A stretch of 51,943 nt of DNA from Bacteroidaceae bacterium (GTDB taxonomy: Bacteria; Bacteroidota; Bacteroidia; Bacteroidales; Bacteroidaceae): the NCBI GenBank assembly GCA_017466325.1, contig JAFTUK010000006.1, positions 1-51,943 on the forward strand, read 5' to 3'. Shown here piece by piece: positions 16,216-26,183 of the stretch. The notes beneath the pieces were generated by a model, which was given only the letters and a program-made list of their open reading frames with translations, made no database searches and was not told the DNA's origin. The position numbers and the translations under genes were made by a program. Numbering within the stretch: the first letter of the stretch is position 1; each line of letters starts with the position of its first letter.

Positions 16216-16848
16216 TTAGCCCTGCCACTCGGATGGAGCCTTGCGCCACTGGTTGAGCAGTTCCACGTCCTCCTCCTTGATGTAGCCTGTGGCAAGTGCC
16301 TGGGCAACAACGGCCTCGTAGTTGGTGAGGGTTACCAGTTCCACGTTGGCATCCTTGAATGCCTTCTCTGCCACGTCGAAACCGTAGGTGTATGATGCCA
16401 CCATGCCAACAACCTCGCATCCGTAGTTGCGGATAGCCTCAACGGCCTTCAGCGAACTGCCACCTGTGCTGATGAGGTCCTCGACAACGACCACCTTGGT
16501 GCTGGGCTTCAATTCACCTTCGATGAGGTTCTCCAGACCGTGGTCCTTGGGTTTTGAACGCACATACACGAAAGGCATGTTCAGTGTGTCTGCCACCATG
16601 GCGCCCTGGGGAATGGCACCTGTAGCCACACCGGCAACGGCCTCTGCCTCGGGGAAACGCTCCAGAATGAGGCGGGCGGTCTGTATCTTTACAAAGGAAC
16701 GGAGATCGGGATAAGAAAGGGTCTTGCGGTTGTCGCAATAGAAGGGAGACTTCCATCCGCTTGCCCATGTGAAGGGGTTTGTGGGTTGGAGTTTGATTGC
16801 CTTTACCTTAAGCAGCTTGTCTGCAAAAATAGATTCGAGCGTTTTCAT
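16216..16848 (-). CDS. pyrE: Orotate phosphoribosyltransferase
   Basis: A 210-aa enzyme that joins orotate and PRPP to form OMP in pyrimidine synthesis. The PRPP-binding loop is at about residues 119-131 (VVVVEDLISTGGS). The K100-x-H103 region (RSKPKDHGL) forms the catalytic flexible loop. Length is normal. An exact -7 promoter box lies 38 bp upstream. It heads a two-gene unit with an SRPBCC protein and is not linked to pyrF or pyrB here. Confidence 0.97.
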   Translation of the reverse strand: MKTLESIFADKLLKVKAIKLQPTNPFTWASGWKSPFYCDNRKTLSYPDLRSFVKIQTARLILERFPEAEAVAGVATGAIPQGAMVADTLNMPFVYVRSKPKDHGLENLIEGELKPSTKVVVVEDLISTGGSSLKAVEAIRNYGCEVVGMVASYTYGFDVAEKAFKDANVELVTLTNYEAVVAQALATGYIKEEDVELLNQWRKAPSEWQG

Positions 16849-16885
16849 TACTTGAATATTTTATAAGTTTAACTTTGTTTCCACG

Positions 16886-16893
16886 CAAAGATA
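16886..16893 (-). promoter_or_regulatory. Promoter -7 box for pyrE
   Basis: Minus-strand TATCTTTG, an exact match to TAnnTTTG, lies 38 bp before the pyrE ATG in the 60-bp gap after recX. Confidence 0.7.
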
Positions 16894-16908
16894 AGGATTT
16901 TTGCGGAG

Positions 16909-17388
16909 TTAATCCTCATAATCCGATACAAATTTCACTATTTCGTGCATTTCGAAGCCTCGTTGCAAGGCAAAGCGGATTACTTTGGTGCGTGAGGCAT
17001 AACTCCCGTCATCGCCGATGCTTCTGCGCTTGGCGGCGATAACATCCTTAAGGACACTCAGATACTGCTGTTCGTCAATATCATCAAGGGCCTCATTTAT
17101 GTCGGCATCACTGATGCGGAGCATACGGAGCATTGCGCGTATCTTCACTCTGCCCCAGTGCGAGAAGCGGACCTTGTCGCTGACGTAGGCACGGGCATAG
17201 CGTAGTTCGTCAATATATTTCTCGCCAAGGAGGTAATCAACCACCCTTTCGGATTCCTGCCTGGAGAGGCCCCACCGGGAGAGTTTCTCCATCATGTCCG
17301 AAACACAATGCTCTGAGCCCGAGCACAGGGCTGTGGCACGTTGCAGAGCCTGCTCATAAGTGAGCGTATGCGATGCGGTCCTTGCCAT
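16909..17388 (-). CDS. recX: Regulatory protein RecX
   Basis: A 159-aa protein of the RecX family, which limits RecA filament growth. The three-helix repeats typical of RecX are visible: an N-terminal repeat with LCSGSEHCVSDMMEKLSRWG, a middle repeat with YIDELRYARAYVSDKVRFSHWGRVKIRAML, and a C-terminal repeat with VIRFALQRGFEMHEI. There is no recA nearby. Its start overlaps the 3' end of prmC by 35 bp, a long overlap suggesting coupled translation. Confidence 0.92.
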   Translation of the reverse strand: MARTASHTLTYEQALQRATALCSGSEHCVSDMMEKLSRWGLSRQESERVVDYLLGEKYIDELRYARAYVSDKVRFSHWGRVKIRAMLRMLRISDADINEALDDIDEQQYLSVLKDVIAAKRRSIGDDGSYASRTKVIRFALQRGFEMHEIVKFVSDYED

Positions 17389-18181
17389 ATTGATCTTTTT
17401 GTATGGTTACATCCTTGAAGCCGAAAGAAGAGAGCAACTTCTCCATTTCATCGGGATAAGCCTGGTTTATCTCCAGACAGAGCCATCCGCCAGCCGAGAG
17501 GTGCGACATGGCATAGGAGGCTATGGCACGGTAGAATATGAGAGGGTCGGTGTCGGGTACGAAAAGGGCATTGTGCGGCTCATAGTCGAGGACATTGCGC
17601 TCCATGGCTTCCGCCTCGTGCAGGCATATATAGGGAGGGTTGCTCACAATAACGTGCCATTGTTGGGCAGTGCGTGAAGGCTGTAAAATATTTTCATGAA
17701 CAAAGACTACCTCGGCATTGAGGGCGGTTGCATTCTGCATGGCTATCCCAAGGGCCTCTTCGGAAATGTCCATTGCCGTGACCCGACAACCTGCCAAGGC
17801 CATGCTGACGGCAATGCACCCGCTACCCGTACCGATGTCCAACACTTCAGGTTCCGTCACCCCCTCCATGCCGTGGCCAAGTTCCAGGGCCTTCTGCACG
17901 AGCAACTCCGTTTCGGGGCGCGGAATCAGTACGCCGGGGCGCACCGCAAACCTGTGTCCGCAGAAGTCGGCATAACCCAAAACATACTGCACCGGCTCGT
18001 TTTTGAGCAGGCGGCCGGTGATTTCAAGGAGCCTCGCTTGGTTTTCTTCCGAAATTTGGTTATCTTTGCCAAGCAATATGTCCGTGTGCGTCAGGCCGAA
18101 GCACTCCTCCATGACAAGACGATAGAGGGCATACCCTTCGGCCGTACCATAATGTTGCTTGAGTTCTTTAAGGCAATTCAT
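17354..18181 (-). CDS. prmC: Release factor glutamine methyltransferase
   Basis: A 275-aa SAM-dependent enzyme that methylates the glutamine of the GGQ motif in release factors 1 and 2. The substrate-binding NPPY motif is at residues 181-184 and the SAM-binding DIGTGSG at 115-121. The N-terminal helical domain is present with the PVQYVLG segment. An exact -7 box ends only 4 bp before the ATG, so the mRNA may lack a leader. It is the first gene of a unit with recX and diverges from ribD. Confidence 0.95.
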   Translation of the reverse strand: MNCLKELKQHYGTAEGYALYRLVMEECFGLTHTDILLGKDNQISEENQARLLEITGRLLKNEPVQYVLGYADFCGHRFAVRPGVLIPRPETELLVQKALELGHGMEGVTEPEVLDIGTGSGCIAVSMALAGCRVTAMDISEEALGIAMQNATALNAEVVFVHENILQPSRTAQQWHVIVSNPPYICLHEAEAMERNVLDYEPHNALFVPDTDPLIFYRAIASYAMSHLSAGGWLCLEINQAYPDEMEKLLSSFGFKDVTIQKDQYGKDRIAYAHL

Positions 18182-18185
18182 GTTG

Positions 18186-18193
18186 CAAAGGTA
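18186..18193 (-). promoter_or_regulatory. Promoter -7 box abutting the prmC start
   Basis: Minus-strand TACCTTTG is an exact TAnnTTTG match separated from the ATG by only CAAC, which places the expected transcription start at or within a few bases of the start codon. Confidence 0.65.
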
Positions 18194-18221
18194 CGATTAA
18201 GTGAGCGAAATACCAAACTTG

Positions 18222-18251
18222 TTTGAGGATTTCCGAGCGAGAGTACCTTCG
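18222..18251 (+). promoter_or_regulatory. Candidate promoter for ribD (TTTG and TACCTTCG)
   Basis: TTTG at 18222-18225 and TACCTTCG at 18244-18251 are 18 bp apart, close to the Bacteroidetes -33/-7 layout. The -7 box has one mismatch. The ribD ATG is 55 bp further on. Confidence 0.45.
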
Positions 18252-18306
18252 GGACAAGCCCCAGAGACGACTAAACGAGAGAGAGAAACAAAATAAGCCC
18301 CGAAAT

Positions 18307-19377
18307 ATGACAGAGGACGAGAAGTACATGCGAAGAGCCATACAGTTGGCGAAATGCGGAGAGGCAGGCACTGCCCCCAATCCCATGGTGGGTGCCGTGA
18401 TAGTACGCGAAGGCCGTATAGTGGGCGAAGGCTACCACAGAAAATACGGCGGTCCGCATGCCGAAGTGAATGCCGTGAGGAGCGTCCGCATTCCGGGAGG
18501 CCACACAATACTTTGTGACGGCCAAGGCAATGTATCGTGTGAGGTCAAACAATACTTTGCCCAATGCACTATGTACGTTACCCTGGAACCATGCTCACAT
18601 TGGGGCAAGACTCCGCCCTGTTGCGACATGATTGTGGCGCACGGTTTCAAGAGGGTGGTAGTAGGCACACAGGACCCCAACGCCAAAGTGAACGGCGAAG
18701 GAATCCGACGCATGCGGGAGGCTGGCATTGATGTCTGCGTGGGTGTGTTGGAGGAGGAATGTCGTGCCATAAACACGTGTTTCAATACCAGCCATGGCAT
18801 GCTCCGACCGAGAATCACGTTGAAATGGGCACAAATGGCAGACGGCACCATGGGCGTCAAGGCGGAAGCAGGGCAAAGGCTCCGCATCTCCACCCCGTTT
18901 ACGGAAATGCTCGTGCACCGCTTGCGTTCCCGATGCCAGGCAATTATGGTGGGCACCAACACGGCCATTCAGGACAATCCCTCGCTTACCACCCGCCTCT
19001 GGAAAGGTGCGTCGCCTCTTCGTGTCACCATCGACCGCAAAGGGCGTCTGGACAGTTCTGCCAAAGTGCTGAGCGACGGATTGGAGACAGTGGTTTACCA
19101 CAACGAAATCCTCTCGGAGATACTCTTCGACCTGCACAAGCGCGGTGTACAGCACCTGCTTGTTGAGGGTGGAAGCAAACTCCTGCAAAGCTTCATAGAC
19201 AGCAACATGTGGGACGACGCACGGGTGGAGATTTGCCGCAGAAATACGGGCGAAACGCGACACCTTACCCAAGAGCAAAAAGTTGTTGCACCGGTGCTCC
19301 GCAATGCAGAAGTATGTGAAGAATACGAGGCTGACGGCAACAAATTGCTAATTTTACTTAATTCAAGGCACATTTGA
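18307..19377 (+). CDS. ribD: Riboflavin biosynthesis protein RibD (deaminase/reductase)
   Basis: A 356-aa bifunctional enzyme for two steps of riboflavin synthesis: deamination, then reduction of the ribosyl group. The deaminase zinc site is HAE at residues 51-53 and EPCSHWGKTPPC (C96 and C105). The reductase domain follows with LKWAQMADGTMG. The start at 18307 (MTEDEKYMRRA) matches the family; upstream codons do not. Between the HAE and EPCSH motifs there are about 20 more residues than in E. coli RibD, with two extra cysteines. No other rib gene is adjacent. Confidence 0.95.
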   Translation: MTEDEKYMRRAIQLAKCGEAGTAPNPMVGAVIVREGRIVGEGYHRKYGGPHAEVNAVRSVRIPGGHTILCDGQGNVSCEVKQYFAQCTMYVTLEPCSHWGKTPPCCDMIVAHGFKRVVVGTQDPNAKVNGEGIRRMREAGIDVCVGVLEEECRAINTCFNTSHGMLRPRITLKWAQMADGTMGVKAEAGQRLRISTPFTEMLVHRLRSRCQAIMVGTNTAIQDNPSLTTRLWKGASPLRVTIDRKGRLDSSAKVLSDGLETVVYHNEILSEILFDLHKRGVQHLLVEGGSKLLQSFIDSNMWDDARVEICRRNTGETRHLTQEQKVVAPVLRNAEVCEEYEADGNKLLILLNSRHI

Positions 19378-19412
19378 TGCCCGCAAATAGCAGAGATTTG
19401 GAATAATTGCCG

Positions 19413-19420
19413 TACTTTTG
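19413..19420 (+). promoter_or_regulatory. Promoter -7 box for the envelope gene block
   Basis: TACTTTTG matches TAnnTTTG exactly, 20 bp before the ATG at 19441. No -33 box at standard spacing. Confidence 0.6.
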
Positions 19421-19440
19421 CACCCAAATTGCATATTATA

Positions 19441-20856
19441 ATGTACACGAAGACGAAAAAGGCTTTCAAGACTCTGCTTCAAACCACCCTGCCGGCGGTC
19501 CTCATGATGGTACTGCTGACATCGTGCCTGTCTGAGTCTGACGACGTTTCAGTAGGGACCAATTCCTGCTATATCTCCAACGTTTCGTTCAGTTCCTTCC
19601 GCCGCCTCACCACAACGAAGGCTTCGGACGGTGTGACAGACACCACGTTCTACACAACGTATACGGCATCAAACTGGGTGTTCACCATCGACCATAAAAA
19701 CTTGCTCGTGGAAAACAGGGACTCGCTCCCCTACAACACCGACTTGTCCCGTGTGGTCATGAACCTGTCATACACCGCAGGCCTGGCATACTACCGCGCC
19801 TCCGACGCCTGGGACGACGATCCATGGATACCATACCAGTCATCGGACAGCATAGACATACGCAAGCCCCTGCACATCAAGTTGGTAGCAACGGACAACA
19901 CGGAGCGCAAGTATACGCTGAAAATCAACGTGCACACCATGGAGAGCGACACACTCAGATGGGTGGCAGTGAATGGTGATGACGCCATCAGTGGCACACA
20001 CCCCATGAAGGCCCTGTCCTGGAACAACGAAATGTCTGTATTGGTGAACGATGGCAATGCCGTACTGATGATGACACATCCGCTGAGCAACCTCGGCGAT
20101 TGGACACGTCAAGTGACCGATCTGCCTTCAACCGCAGACCTCACTTCCCTGTCCAAAGGTCCCAAGAACCTCTTCATCAGTTCCACGGATGGCAGTCTAT
20201 ACTCCAGTGCCGACGGATTGGCCTGGACAAGGTTGTTCCAGCATGAAGGACTGCGCCTTGTGGGAGTATCCCACGATAAACTCTACGCAAAATACAACGG
20301 AGTCATAAATAGCATCTATATAGGTTCGGGCGGATGGTCTATAGACCCCTTGGATGAAGATGCTTCATTCCTGCCCGATGAGGAGATTGCTGCCATCACC
20401 TACACTCAGAACGAGAATCTGACGAGAATGATAATTGTAGGTAACCGCAGTGTGGAGTCGGACACCTGTGCCGTGGTGTGGTCAAAGTGCTGGACAGACT
20501 TCGAGGAGGAAGATACCGAGAGTTGGATGCACTATAGCAAGAGCTGGGACAACACCATGCCACTGCCCATTTTCACGCAAATAAACCTGATGTACTACGA
20601 CAATATGCTGATGGCCGCCTGTGGCAAGAGCAAGGACGGCAAAATTGCCGCCTTGGAACGCTTCTACATCAGTCAGGACAACGGCCTTACATGGTGGCGT
20701 CTAAGCACAATAATACCACCTGCCGATCTGCACGGTGCTGAAGGACATATCGCCTCTACCGTGGACGAAAGCAACTTCATCTGGCTCATTGCCAATGGCA
20801 AAGTGTTCCGTGGCCGTCTGAACCGTCTGGGATTTGAACGCCCCGACATATACTAA
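19441..20856 (+). CDS. DUF6242-like lipoprotein
   Basis: A 471-aa exported lipoprotein; the signal peptide ends in LLTSC. The N-terminal part looks like an Ig-like or cadherin-like strand domain. The rest has short repeats such as STDGSLYSSADGLAWTRLF and ISQDNGLTWWRL, typical of BNR/beta-propeller blades. Length, order and neighbours fit the DUF6242 family of Bacteroidales, which is my best match. The ATG at 19441 is preferred over a TTG 12 bp upstream. It heads a block with a DUF6089-like protein, uppS, bamA and ompH genes, so a role in the cell envelope is likely but unproven. Confidence 0.75.
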   Translation: MYTKTKKAFKTLLQTTLPAVLMMVLLTSCLSESDDVSVGTNSCYISNVSFSSFRRLTTTKASDGVTDTTFYTTYTASNWVFTIDHKNLLVENRDSLPYNTDLSRVVMNLSYTAGLAYYRASDAWDDDPWIPYQSSDSIDIRKPLHIKLVATDNTERKYTLKINVHTMESDTLRWVAVNGDDAISGTHPMKALSWNNEMSVLVNDGNAVLMMTHPLSNLGDWTRQVTDLPSTADLTSLSKGPKNLFISSTDGSLYSSADGLAWTRLFQHEGLRLVGVSHDKLYAKYNGVINSIYIGSGGWSIDPLDEDASFLPDEEIAAITYTQNENLTRMIIVGNRSVESDTCAVVWSKCWTDFEEEDTESWMHYSKSWDNTMPLPIFTQINLMYYDNMLMAACGKSKDGKIAALERFYISQDNGLTWWRLSTIIPPADLHGAEGHIASTVDESNFIWLIANGKVFRGRLNRLGFERPDIY

Positions 20857-20868
20857 AGGGAAACAGAA

Positions 20869-21555
20869 TTGAAGAAACTGCTCACGATACTGCTACTCGT
20901 ATGTAGCATACACGGAACCACGGCCCAAGAGATATTGGAATACCGTTGGGATATCGGAGGTGGCACAGGACTATGCTATTATCTGGGCGATGTGAACAGA
21001 ACTCCGTTTTCGGGCAGTAGCGCAATGGCGGCATTCACGCTAAGACGTAATTTCAACCCGCGCATGTCCTTGAAGACAAACTTCGCCTACGGACGGTATG
21101 GAGGGAACACCAAGGGATGGTACCTGCCGGAAGAGTCCGGTTCCACCAGCCAAAGCGCTGACCTGACTTTCAGTGGCAACGTGGTGGACATAGGCGCCCA
21201 GTTTGAACTCAACTTCTGGGGCTATGGCATGGGACCCGGATACAAGAAACTCTCGCGAATAACTCCCTACGCAATAGTGGGAATAGGTGCAACTGTGGGA
21301 ATAACGGAAGACGGCACAAGTTTCGGAGCAAACTTCCCCGTAGGTGCCGGTGTGAAATACAAAGTAAAGCCACGCCTCAACCTCATCTTCGAGTGGACAC
21401 ACCGCTTTACCACCATAGACAAACTGGACGGCGTCAAACTTAGCGACCCACACTATATAGAAAGTTCAGGACTGAAGAACAGGGATACGTACTCCTTCTT
21501 CATGTTCACATTAACATACGACATTAGTCCAAAACTAAGACTATGCAACAATTAG
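20869..21555 (+). CDS. DUF6089-like outer-membrane beta-barrel protein
   Basis: A 228-aa protein with a signal peptide ([19 protein letters not shown]) and alternating amphipathic strands with many glycines and aromatics, ending in a phenylalanine-rich [15 protein letters not shown] strand, as in small outer-membrane barrels. DUF6089 is the likely family. The start is a TTG at 20869; no ATG exists that would keep the signal peptide. Its stop overlaps the uppS start by 13 bp. Position just before uppS and bamA suggests an envelope role. Confidence 0.75.
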   Translation: MKKLLTILLLVCSIHGTTAQEILEYRWDIGGGTGLCYYLGDVNRTPFSGSSAMAAFTLRRNFNPRMSLKTNFAYGRYGGNTKGWYLPEESGSTSQSADLTFSGNVVDIGAQFELNFWGYGMGPGYKKLSRITPYAIVGIGATVGITEDGTSFGANFPVGAGVKYKVKPRLNLIFEWTHRFTTIDKLDGVKLSDPHYIESSGLKNRDTYSFFMFTLTYDISPKLRLCNN

Positions 21556-22277
21556 ACAATAGCCGTATACCGGCACACGTTGCCATCATCATGGATGGAA
21601 ACGGCCGTTGGGCCAAGGCAAAGGGACTGCCACGCACGGCAGGCCACGTAGAAGGAGTAGCCACGGTAAAGAAGATTACCGAGGAGGCAACCAGACTTGG
21701 CGTAAAATACCTGACACTATACACTTTCAGCACCGAGAACTGGAACAGACCCGTTGAGGAGATTGAGGCTCTGATGAATCTCGTCCTGACAAACCTCGAG
21801 GAAGAGATATTCATGAAAAACAACGTCCGCTTCCGCATGATAGGCGAAATGGAACGTCTACCTTTGAGCGTACAGAAGCGTCTTGGAGAATGTATTGAGC
21901 GCACTAGCACAAACACCGGCATGACTATGGTGGTGGCGCTAAGTTACAGTAGCCGTTGGGAGATAACAAGGGCCACCCGCATGATTGCTGAAGAGGTGAA
22001 AAACGGCACACTCGCTATTGAAAACATAACCGAATCTACGATAGACTCCAAACTTACCACCGACTTTATGCCAGACCCGGATCTTCTTATCCGTACCGGA
22101 GGAGAGTTGCGAATCAGCAATTATCTGCTTTGGCAATGTGCATATTCTGAGTTCTATTTTACAGACCAGTTCTGGCCTGATTTTAACGAGGAGTCGTTCA
22201 GAGAGGCTATCGCCGATTATCAGCAGCGCCAGCGTCGCTATGGAAAAACAGGAGAACAGGTTTCAGATGAAGAGTAA
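21543..22277 (+). CDS. uppS: Undecaprenyl diphosphate synthase
   Basis: A 244-aa cis-prenyltransferase that makes the C55 lipid carrier for peptidoglycan and O-antigen units. The catalytic MDGNGRWAK motif is at residues 17-25 with D18 as the key residue. The C-terminal [15 protein letters not shown] and [12 protein letters not shown] segments are intact. The gene overlaps both neighbours, 13 bp with the barrel protein and 11 bp with bamA, so the block is tightly coupled. The placing with BamA and MurI fits a cell-envelope operon. Confidence 0.97.
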   Translation: MQQLDNSRIPAHVAIIMDGNGRWAKAKGLPRTAGHVEGVATVKKITEEATRLGVKYLTLYTFSTENWNRPVEEIEALMNLVLTNLEEEIFMKNNVRFRMIGEMERLPLSVQKRLGECIERTSTNTGMTMVVALSYSSRWEITRATRMIAEEVKNGTLAIENITESTIDSKLTTDFMPDPDLLIRTGGELRISNYLLWQCAYSEFYFTDQFWPDFNEESFREAIADYQQRQRRYGKTGEQVSDEE

Positions 22278-24927
22278 GACACTACTATACCTTATTATAT
22301 TTGCATTTGCTTCATGCCTTTGTGCCCTACCCTCACATGCACAGTATCTGAAGCGCGACACAGCAGTTACCATTGACTACAGCCGCACACCACGTCAAGT
22401 CGTAGTCAAGAACATTGCAGTTGACGGAATTCCCAATTATGACCCCGCCATGCTGATACGACTTTCTGGCATCAGCGTGGGAGAGACTATTTCCGTTCCC
22501 GGCGAGGAGATAACACAAGCCATCAAACGATATTGGAAGAACGGATTGTTCTCTGACGTTTCGATTAGAGTGGACTCCATCATCAACGATTCTGCATACC
22601 TGCACATAAACCTGGCTCCTCGCCCACGTATCTCCAAGATTAACTACAACGGAGTAAAGAAAAGCGAAAGGGACGATCTGAAGGATAAACTGGGCCTTAT
22701 TGAAGACAACCAGCTTACCCCCAACATGATTGACCGTGCCAAGATATTGGGCCAGCGTTATTTCGAGGACAAGGGTTTCAAGAATGCAGAGATAGAGATC
22801 CTGCATCACGACGACCCCGCCGCACCTGACAAGGTAATCGTTGACGTGAACATCCGCAAGAACGGCAAGATACTTATCCGCAACATCAACGTTTACGGAA
22901 ACACCGTCATCCCAGAAAGGAAACTGAAGGGCAAGATTTACTCAAAGGGTGTACTGAAGACAATACGCGAGAAGAAAGGTTTCCACAACTGGTTCCGTAG
23001 TCATAAGTTCATCGACTCCAAATACAAGGAAGCCAAAGAAAACCTGCAGAACTACTACGCAGAACTTGGCTACCGCGACGCCATCATCGTGGCAGATACC
23101 GTGAAGAACGTGGACGACAAGCATGTGGACATCAACATCCATGTGGAAGAAGGAAACAAGTATTACCTCCGCAATGTAGAGTGGGTAGGCAATACCGTGT
23201 ACAACACCGATTACCTGTCTGCCGTGCTCAACATGAAGAAGGGCGACGTCTACAACCAGAAGTTGTTGTCTGAACGTCTGTCCTCCGACGAAGATGCAGT
23301 GGGCAATCTGTATTACAACAATGGTTATGTGTTCTATAGACTTGACCCTGTCGAGGTAAACATTGTGGGCGACAGTATCGACCTGGAAATGCGCATCTCA
23401 GAAGGTCCCCAGGCACGTATCAGCCGCGTAAAGATTACCGGAAACGACCGTGTGTACGAGAACGTTGTACGACGTGAACTGCGCAATAAGCCAGGTGACC
23501 TCTTCTCCAAGGATGCCCTGGAGCGTTCCTTCCGTGAAATAGGAAGCATGGGGCACTTCAATCCAGAGAATATCCAGTATGATATCCAGCCCGACCCCAA
23601 CAACGGCACAGTAGACCTTGGCTGGGGACTGGAACCCAAGAGCAATGATCAGATTGAATTCTCTCTCGGTTATGGCCAGACTGGTGTCATAGGCAAAATA
23701 GGTTTGAAGTACGCCAACTTCTGCCTTGCCAACCTGTTCAAGAAAGGAGGCATGCGCCGAGGTGTAATGCCGCAGGGCAATGGCGAGACCTTCAGTATCA
23801 GCGGACAGACCAACGGTTCATACTACCAGCAGTACAGCATACAGTATGTCAACCCGTGGTTCGGAGGCAAGCGTCCCAACACATTCTCGTTCAGTGCATT
23901 CTATAGCAAGCAGACCGACGTGAGCGACCGCTACTACAACTCTGCCTACTACGACAACTACTATAACAGCATCTATGGCGGAGGATACGGCTATGGGTAC
24001 GGTTATGGCTATGGTGGTAACTATGAGAACTTCTACGATCCCGACAAGTATCAGCAGATATTCGGCGTATCCCTTGGTTGGGGTAAGCGCTTGCGCTGGC
24101 CCGACGATTATTTTACCCTCAGCGCAGAACTGTCCTATACACGCTATATGATGAAGGACTGGAACTACTTCTCGCTGATGACCAATGGCAACTGTAACAA
24201 TCTGGCCCTGCGCTTCACCCTGTCACGCAACAGTACCGACAACCAGATATTCCCGCGCCGCGGTTCGGAAATCCAGCTCTCCGTTGCCTTCACCCCCCCC
24301 TACTCTCTTTGGGACGGCAAGGACTATGCCAATCTGGCCAACAACCCCTCCAGCAGCACGTACATGAGGGAACTGCAGGACAAATATTCCTGGATTGAGT
24401 ATCACAAGTGGAAGTTCAAGGCACGCACCTTCACCGCCCTGTCCGGCCACAACAAGTGTTTCGTGCTGATGACCCGTGCCGAGATAGGTCTGCTTGGCTC
24501 ATACAACAAGCACAAACCCTCGCCCTTCGAGAACTACTACATGGGTGGCGACGGAACCTCCGGCTACTCATCTCTCTACTCCACCGAGACCATCGGTCTG
24601 AGAGGTTACGACAACGGTTCTATCACACCTCCCGGCAACATGGGTTATGCCTATACACGTTTCTCTGTGGAACTCCGCTACCCCTTCATGCTGGGAGCCA
24701 GCACCAACGTGTTCGGCCTCATCTTTGCCGAGGGAGGTAACTGTTGGAGCAGCATTGGCGAATTCAATCCCTTCGACATGAAGAAGTCCGTTGGTGTGGG
24801 TGCACGTATCTTCCTGCCCATGGTTGGTCTTCTGGGTATCGACTGGGCATACGGTTTCGACAAGGTACAGGGTGTAAGCACATACGGCGGAAGTCATTTC
24901 CACTTCGTTCTGGGTCAGGAATTCTAA
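22267..24927 (+). CDS. bamA: Outer membrane protein assembly factor BamA
   Basis: An 886-aa Omp85-family protein that folds and inserts beta-barrel proteins into the outer membrane. A signal peptide of about 27 residues ends in SHAQ. About five POTRA domains follow over the first half, then the 16-strand barrel. An extracellular loop carries a Tyr/Gly tandem stretch ([14 protein letters not shown]) next to an Asn/Tyr-rich tract. The start at 22267 (MKSKTLLY) overlaps uppS by 11 bp and gives a clean signal peptide; an in-frame ATG at 22240 is less likely. Two OmpH/Skp chaperone genes follow at once, the partners that deliver its substrates. Confidence 0.95.
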   Translation: MKSKTLLYLIIFAFASCLCALPSHAQYLKRDTAVTIDYSRTPRQVVVKNIAVDGIPNYDPAMLIRLSGISVGETISVPGEEITQAIKRYWKNGLFSDVSIRVDSIINDSAYLHINLAPRPRISKINYNGVKKSERDDLKDKLGLIEDNQLTPNMIDRAKILGQRYFEDKGFKNAEIEILHHDDPAAPDKVIVDVNIRKNGKILIRNINVYGNTVIPERKLKGKIYSKGVLKTIREKKGFHNWFRSHKFIDSKYKEAKENLQNYYAELGYRDAIIVADTVKNVDDKHVDINIHVEEGNKYYLRNVEWVGNTVYNTDYLSAVLNMKKGDVYNQKLLSERLSSDEDAVGNLYYNNGYVFYRLDPVEVNIVGDSIDLEMRISEGPQARISRVKITGNDRVYENVVRRELRNKPGDLFSKDALERSFREIGSMGHFNPENIQYDIQPDPNNGTVDLGWGLEPKSNDQIEFSLGYGQTGVIGKIGLKYANFCLANLFKKGGMRRGVMPQGNGETFSISGQTNGSYYQQYSIQYVNPWFGGKRPNTFSFSAFYSKQTDVSDRYYNSAYYDNYYNSIYGGGYGYGYGYGYGGNYENFYDPDKYQQIFGVSLGWGKRLRWPDDYFTLSAELSYTRYMMKDWNYFSLMTNGNCNNLALRFTLSRNSTDNQIFPRRGSEIQLSVAFTPPYSLWDGKDYANLANNPSSSTYMRELQDKYSWIEYHKWKFKARTFTALSGHNKCFVLMTRAEIGLLGSYNKHKPSPFENYYMGGDGTSGYSSLYSTETIGLRGYDNGSITPPGNMGYAYTRFSVELRYPFMLGASTNVFGLIFAEGGNCWSSIGEFNPFDMKKSVGVGARIFLPMVGLLGIDWAYGFDKVQGVSTYGGSHFHFVLGQEF

Positions 24928-25009
24928 TGACATACGCTCAGCATACATAGAGACGATACAACACATCATGAGGCATCTGCCTCCAATTAACATCTTAAAG
25001 GAAAACACA

Positions 25010-25522
25010 ATGAAAAGAGTATTATTTGCAATCATCGCCATGGCGGCACTTGCCCTACCTGCAAGCGCACAGAAGTTTGCCCTTGTTGACATGGAATATA
25101 TCCTTAACCATATTCCTGCCTACGAGCGTGCAGGCGAGCAGTTGAATCAGGTATCAAGAAAATGGCAAGCCGAAGTAGAGGTGCTTCAGGAAGAGGCACA
25201 GACCATGTACAAGAAGTATCAGGCAGAGTCCGTATTCCTCTCAGACGAACAGAAGGCAAAGAGCGAAGAGGCAATCATTGCCAAGGAGAAGGAGGCAAGC
25301 GAACTGAAGAAGAAATACTTCGGTCCTGAGGGCGAACTTTTCAAGAAACGTGAAAGCCTTATGGCTCCCATTCAGGATGAAATATACAATGCCATCAAGG
25401 ACATTGCCGAACTCAAAGGCTATAGTCTCATATTGGACCGCGCATCCGATGCCGGCATAATCTTCGCATCTCCCAAAGCAGACATCTCAAACGATGTACT
25501 GACAAAACTGGGATATAATTAA
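25010..25522 (+). CDS. OmpH/Skp family periplasmic chaperone (first copy)
   Basis: A 170-aa protein with a signal peptide ending at about residue 20 (LPASAQ). A long coiled-coil middle follows, rich in Glu, Lys and Gln. Skp trimers carry unfolded outer-membrane proteins through the periplasm to BamA. The start of the mature part, KFALVDMEYIL, matches the family. I use the ATG at 25010; an upstream one at 24968 would add 14 residues with no signal-peptide character. It lies 82 bp after bamA and is the first of three tandem copies. Confidence 0.88.
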   Translation: MKRVLFAIIAMAALALPASAQKFALVDMEYILNHIPAYERAGEQLNQVSRKWQAEVEVLQEEAQTMYKKYQAESVFLSDEQKAKSEEAIIAKEKEASELKKKYFGPEGELFKKRESLMAPIQDEIYNAIKDIAELKGYSLILDRASDAGIIFASPKADISNDVLTKLGYN

Positions 25523-25572
25523 ACAACGACACAAACAGTAACAATTACAACTACTAATAATAATAAACAATT

Positions 25573-26112
25573 ATGAAAAAGATTCTTTTGGCCATTCTGA
25601 TGGCAGCACCTCTGACCATCATGGCACAGTCAAAGTTTGCACACTTCAACTTAGCAGAAATCCTTCCCAACATGAAGGAATATGCCACTGCGCAAACTGA
25701 ACTGCAGAACATGGAGAAGCAGTTCTCTGACGACCTCAAACTGATGCAGGACGAGATGCAGAAGAAGTACGAGGACTACCAGAAGGAGGCTGCAAACCTG
25801 CTGGAAAATGTACGTGCACGTCGTGAACAGGAACTGAACGACCTTGGCCAGCGCTACCAGCAGAGTCTTCAGGACAGCCAGGCTGCCATGCAGAAAGCCA
25901 CTCAGGAGAAAATGGCTATGATCAGCGAGAAGGTAATGGCTGCTGTCAAGAAGATTGGTGAGGCTGGAGGTTATGTCTACGTAGTCGACACCAGCACAGG
26001 TGCCATTTCCTTTGTTAACAATGCACTGAGCACCGACATCACCGCTCAGTTGAAGAAAGAACTGGGCATCAGCGCAACAGCAACGGCGACAACCGCTACA
26101 CCCGCAAAGTAA
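25573..26112 (+). CDS. OmpH/Skp family periplasmic chaperone (second copy)
   Basis: A 179-aa protein with the signal peptide MKKILLAILMAAPLTIMAQ, followed by SKFAHFNLAEILPNM and a charged coiled-coil. The C-terminus has a globular tip domain and an Ala/Thr-rich tail (SATATATTATPAK) that the first copy lacks. Start ATG at 25573, 50 bp after the first copy. The two share the plan but differ clearly in sequence, so the duplication is old. Confidence 0.88.
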   Translation: MKKILLAILMAAPLTIMAQSKFAHFNLAEILPNMKEYATAQTELQNMEKQFSDDLKLMQDEMQKKYEDYQKEAANLLENVRARREQELNDLGQRYQQSLQDSQAAMQKATQEKMAMISEKVMAAVKKIGEAGGYVYVVDTSTGAISFVNNALSTDITAQLKKELGISATATATTATPAK

Positions 26113-26183
26113 AGAAAAGGAATCCGGTATGTCCGCGAGTAAACTATAAGATTACCCGCGGACACCAACAAACAAACATAGCA

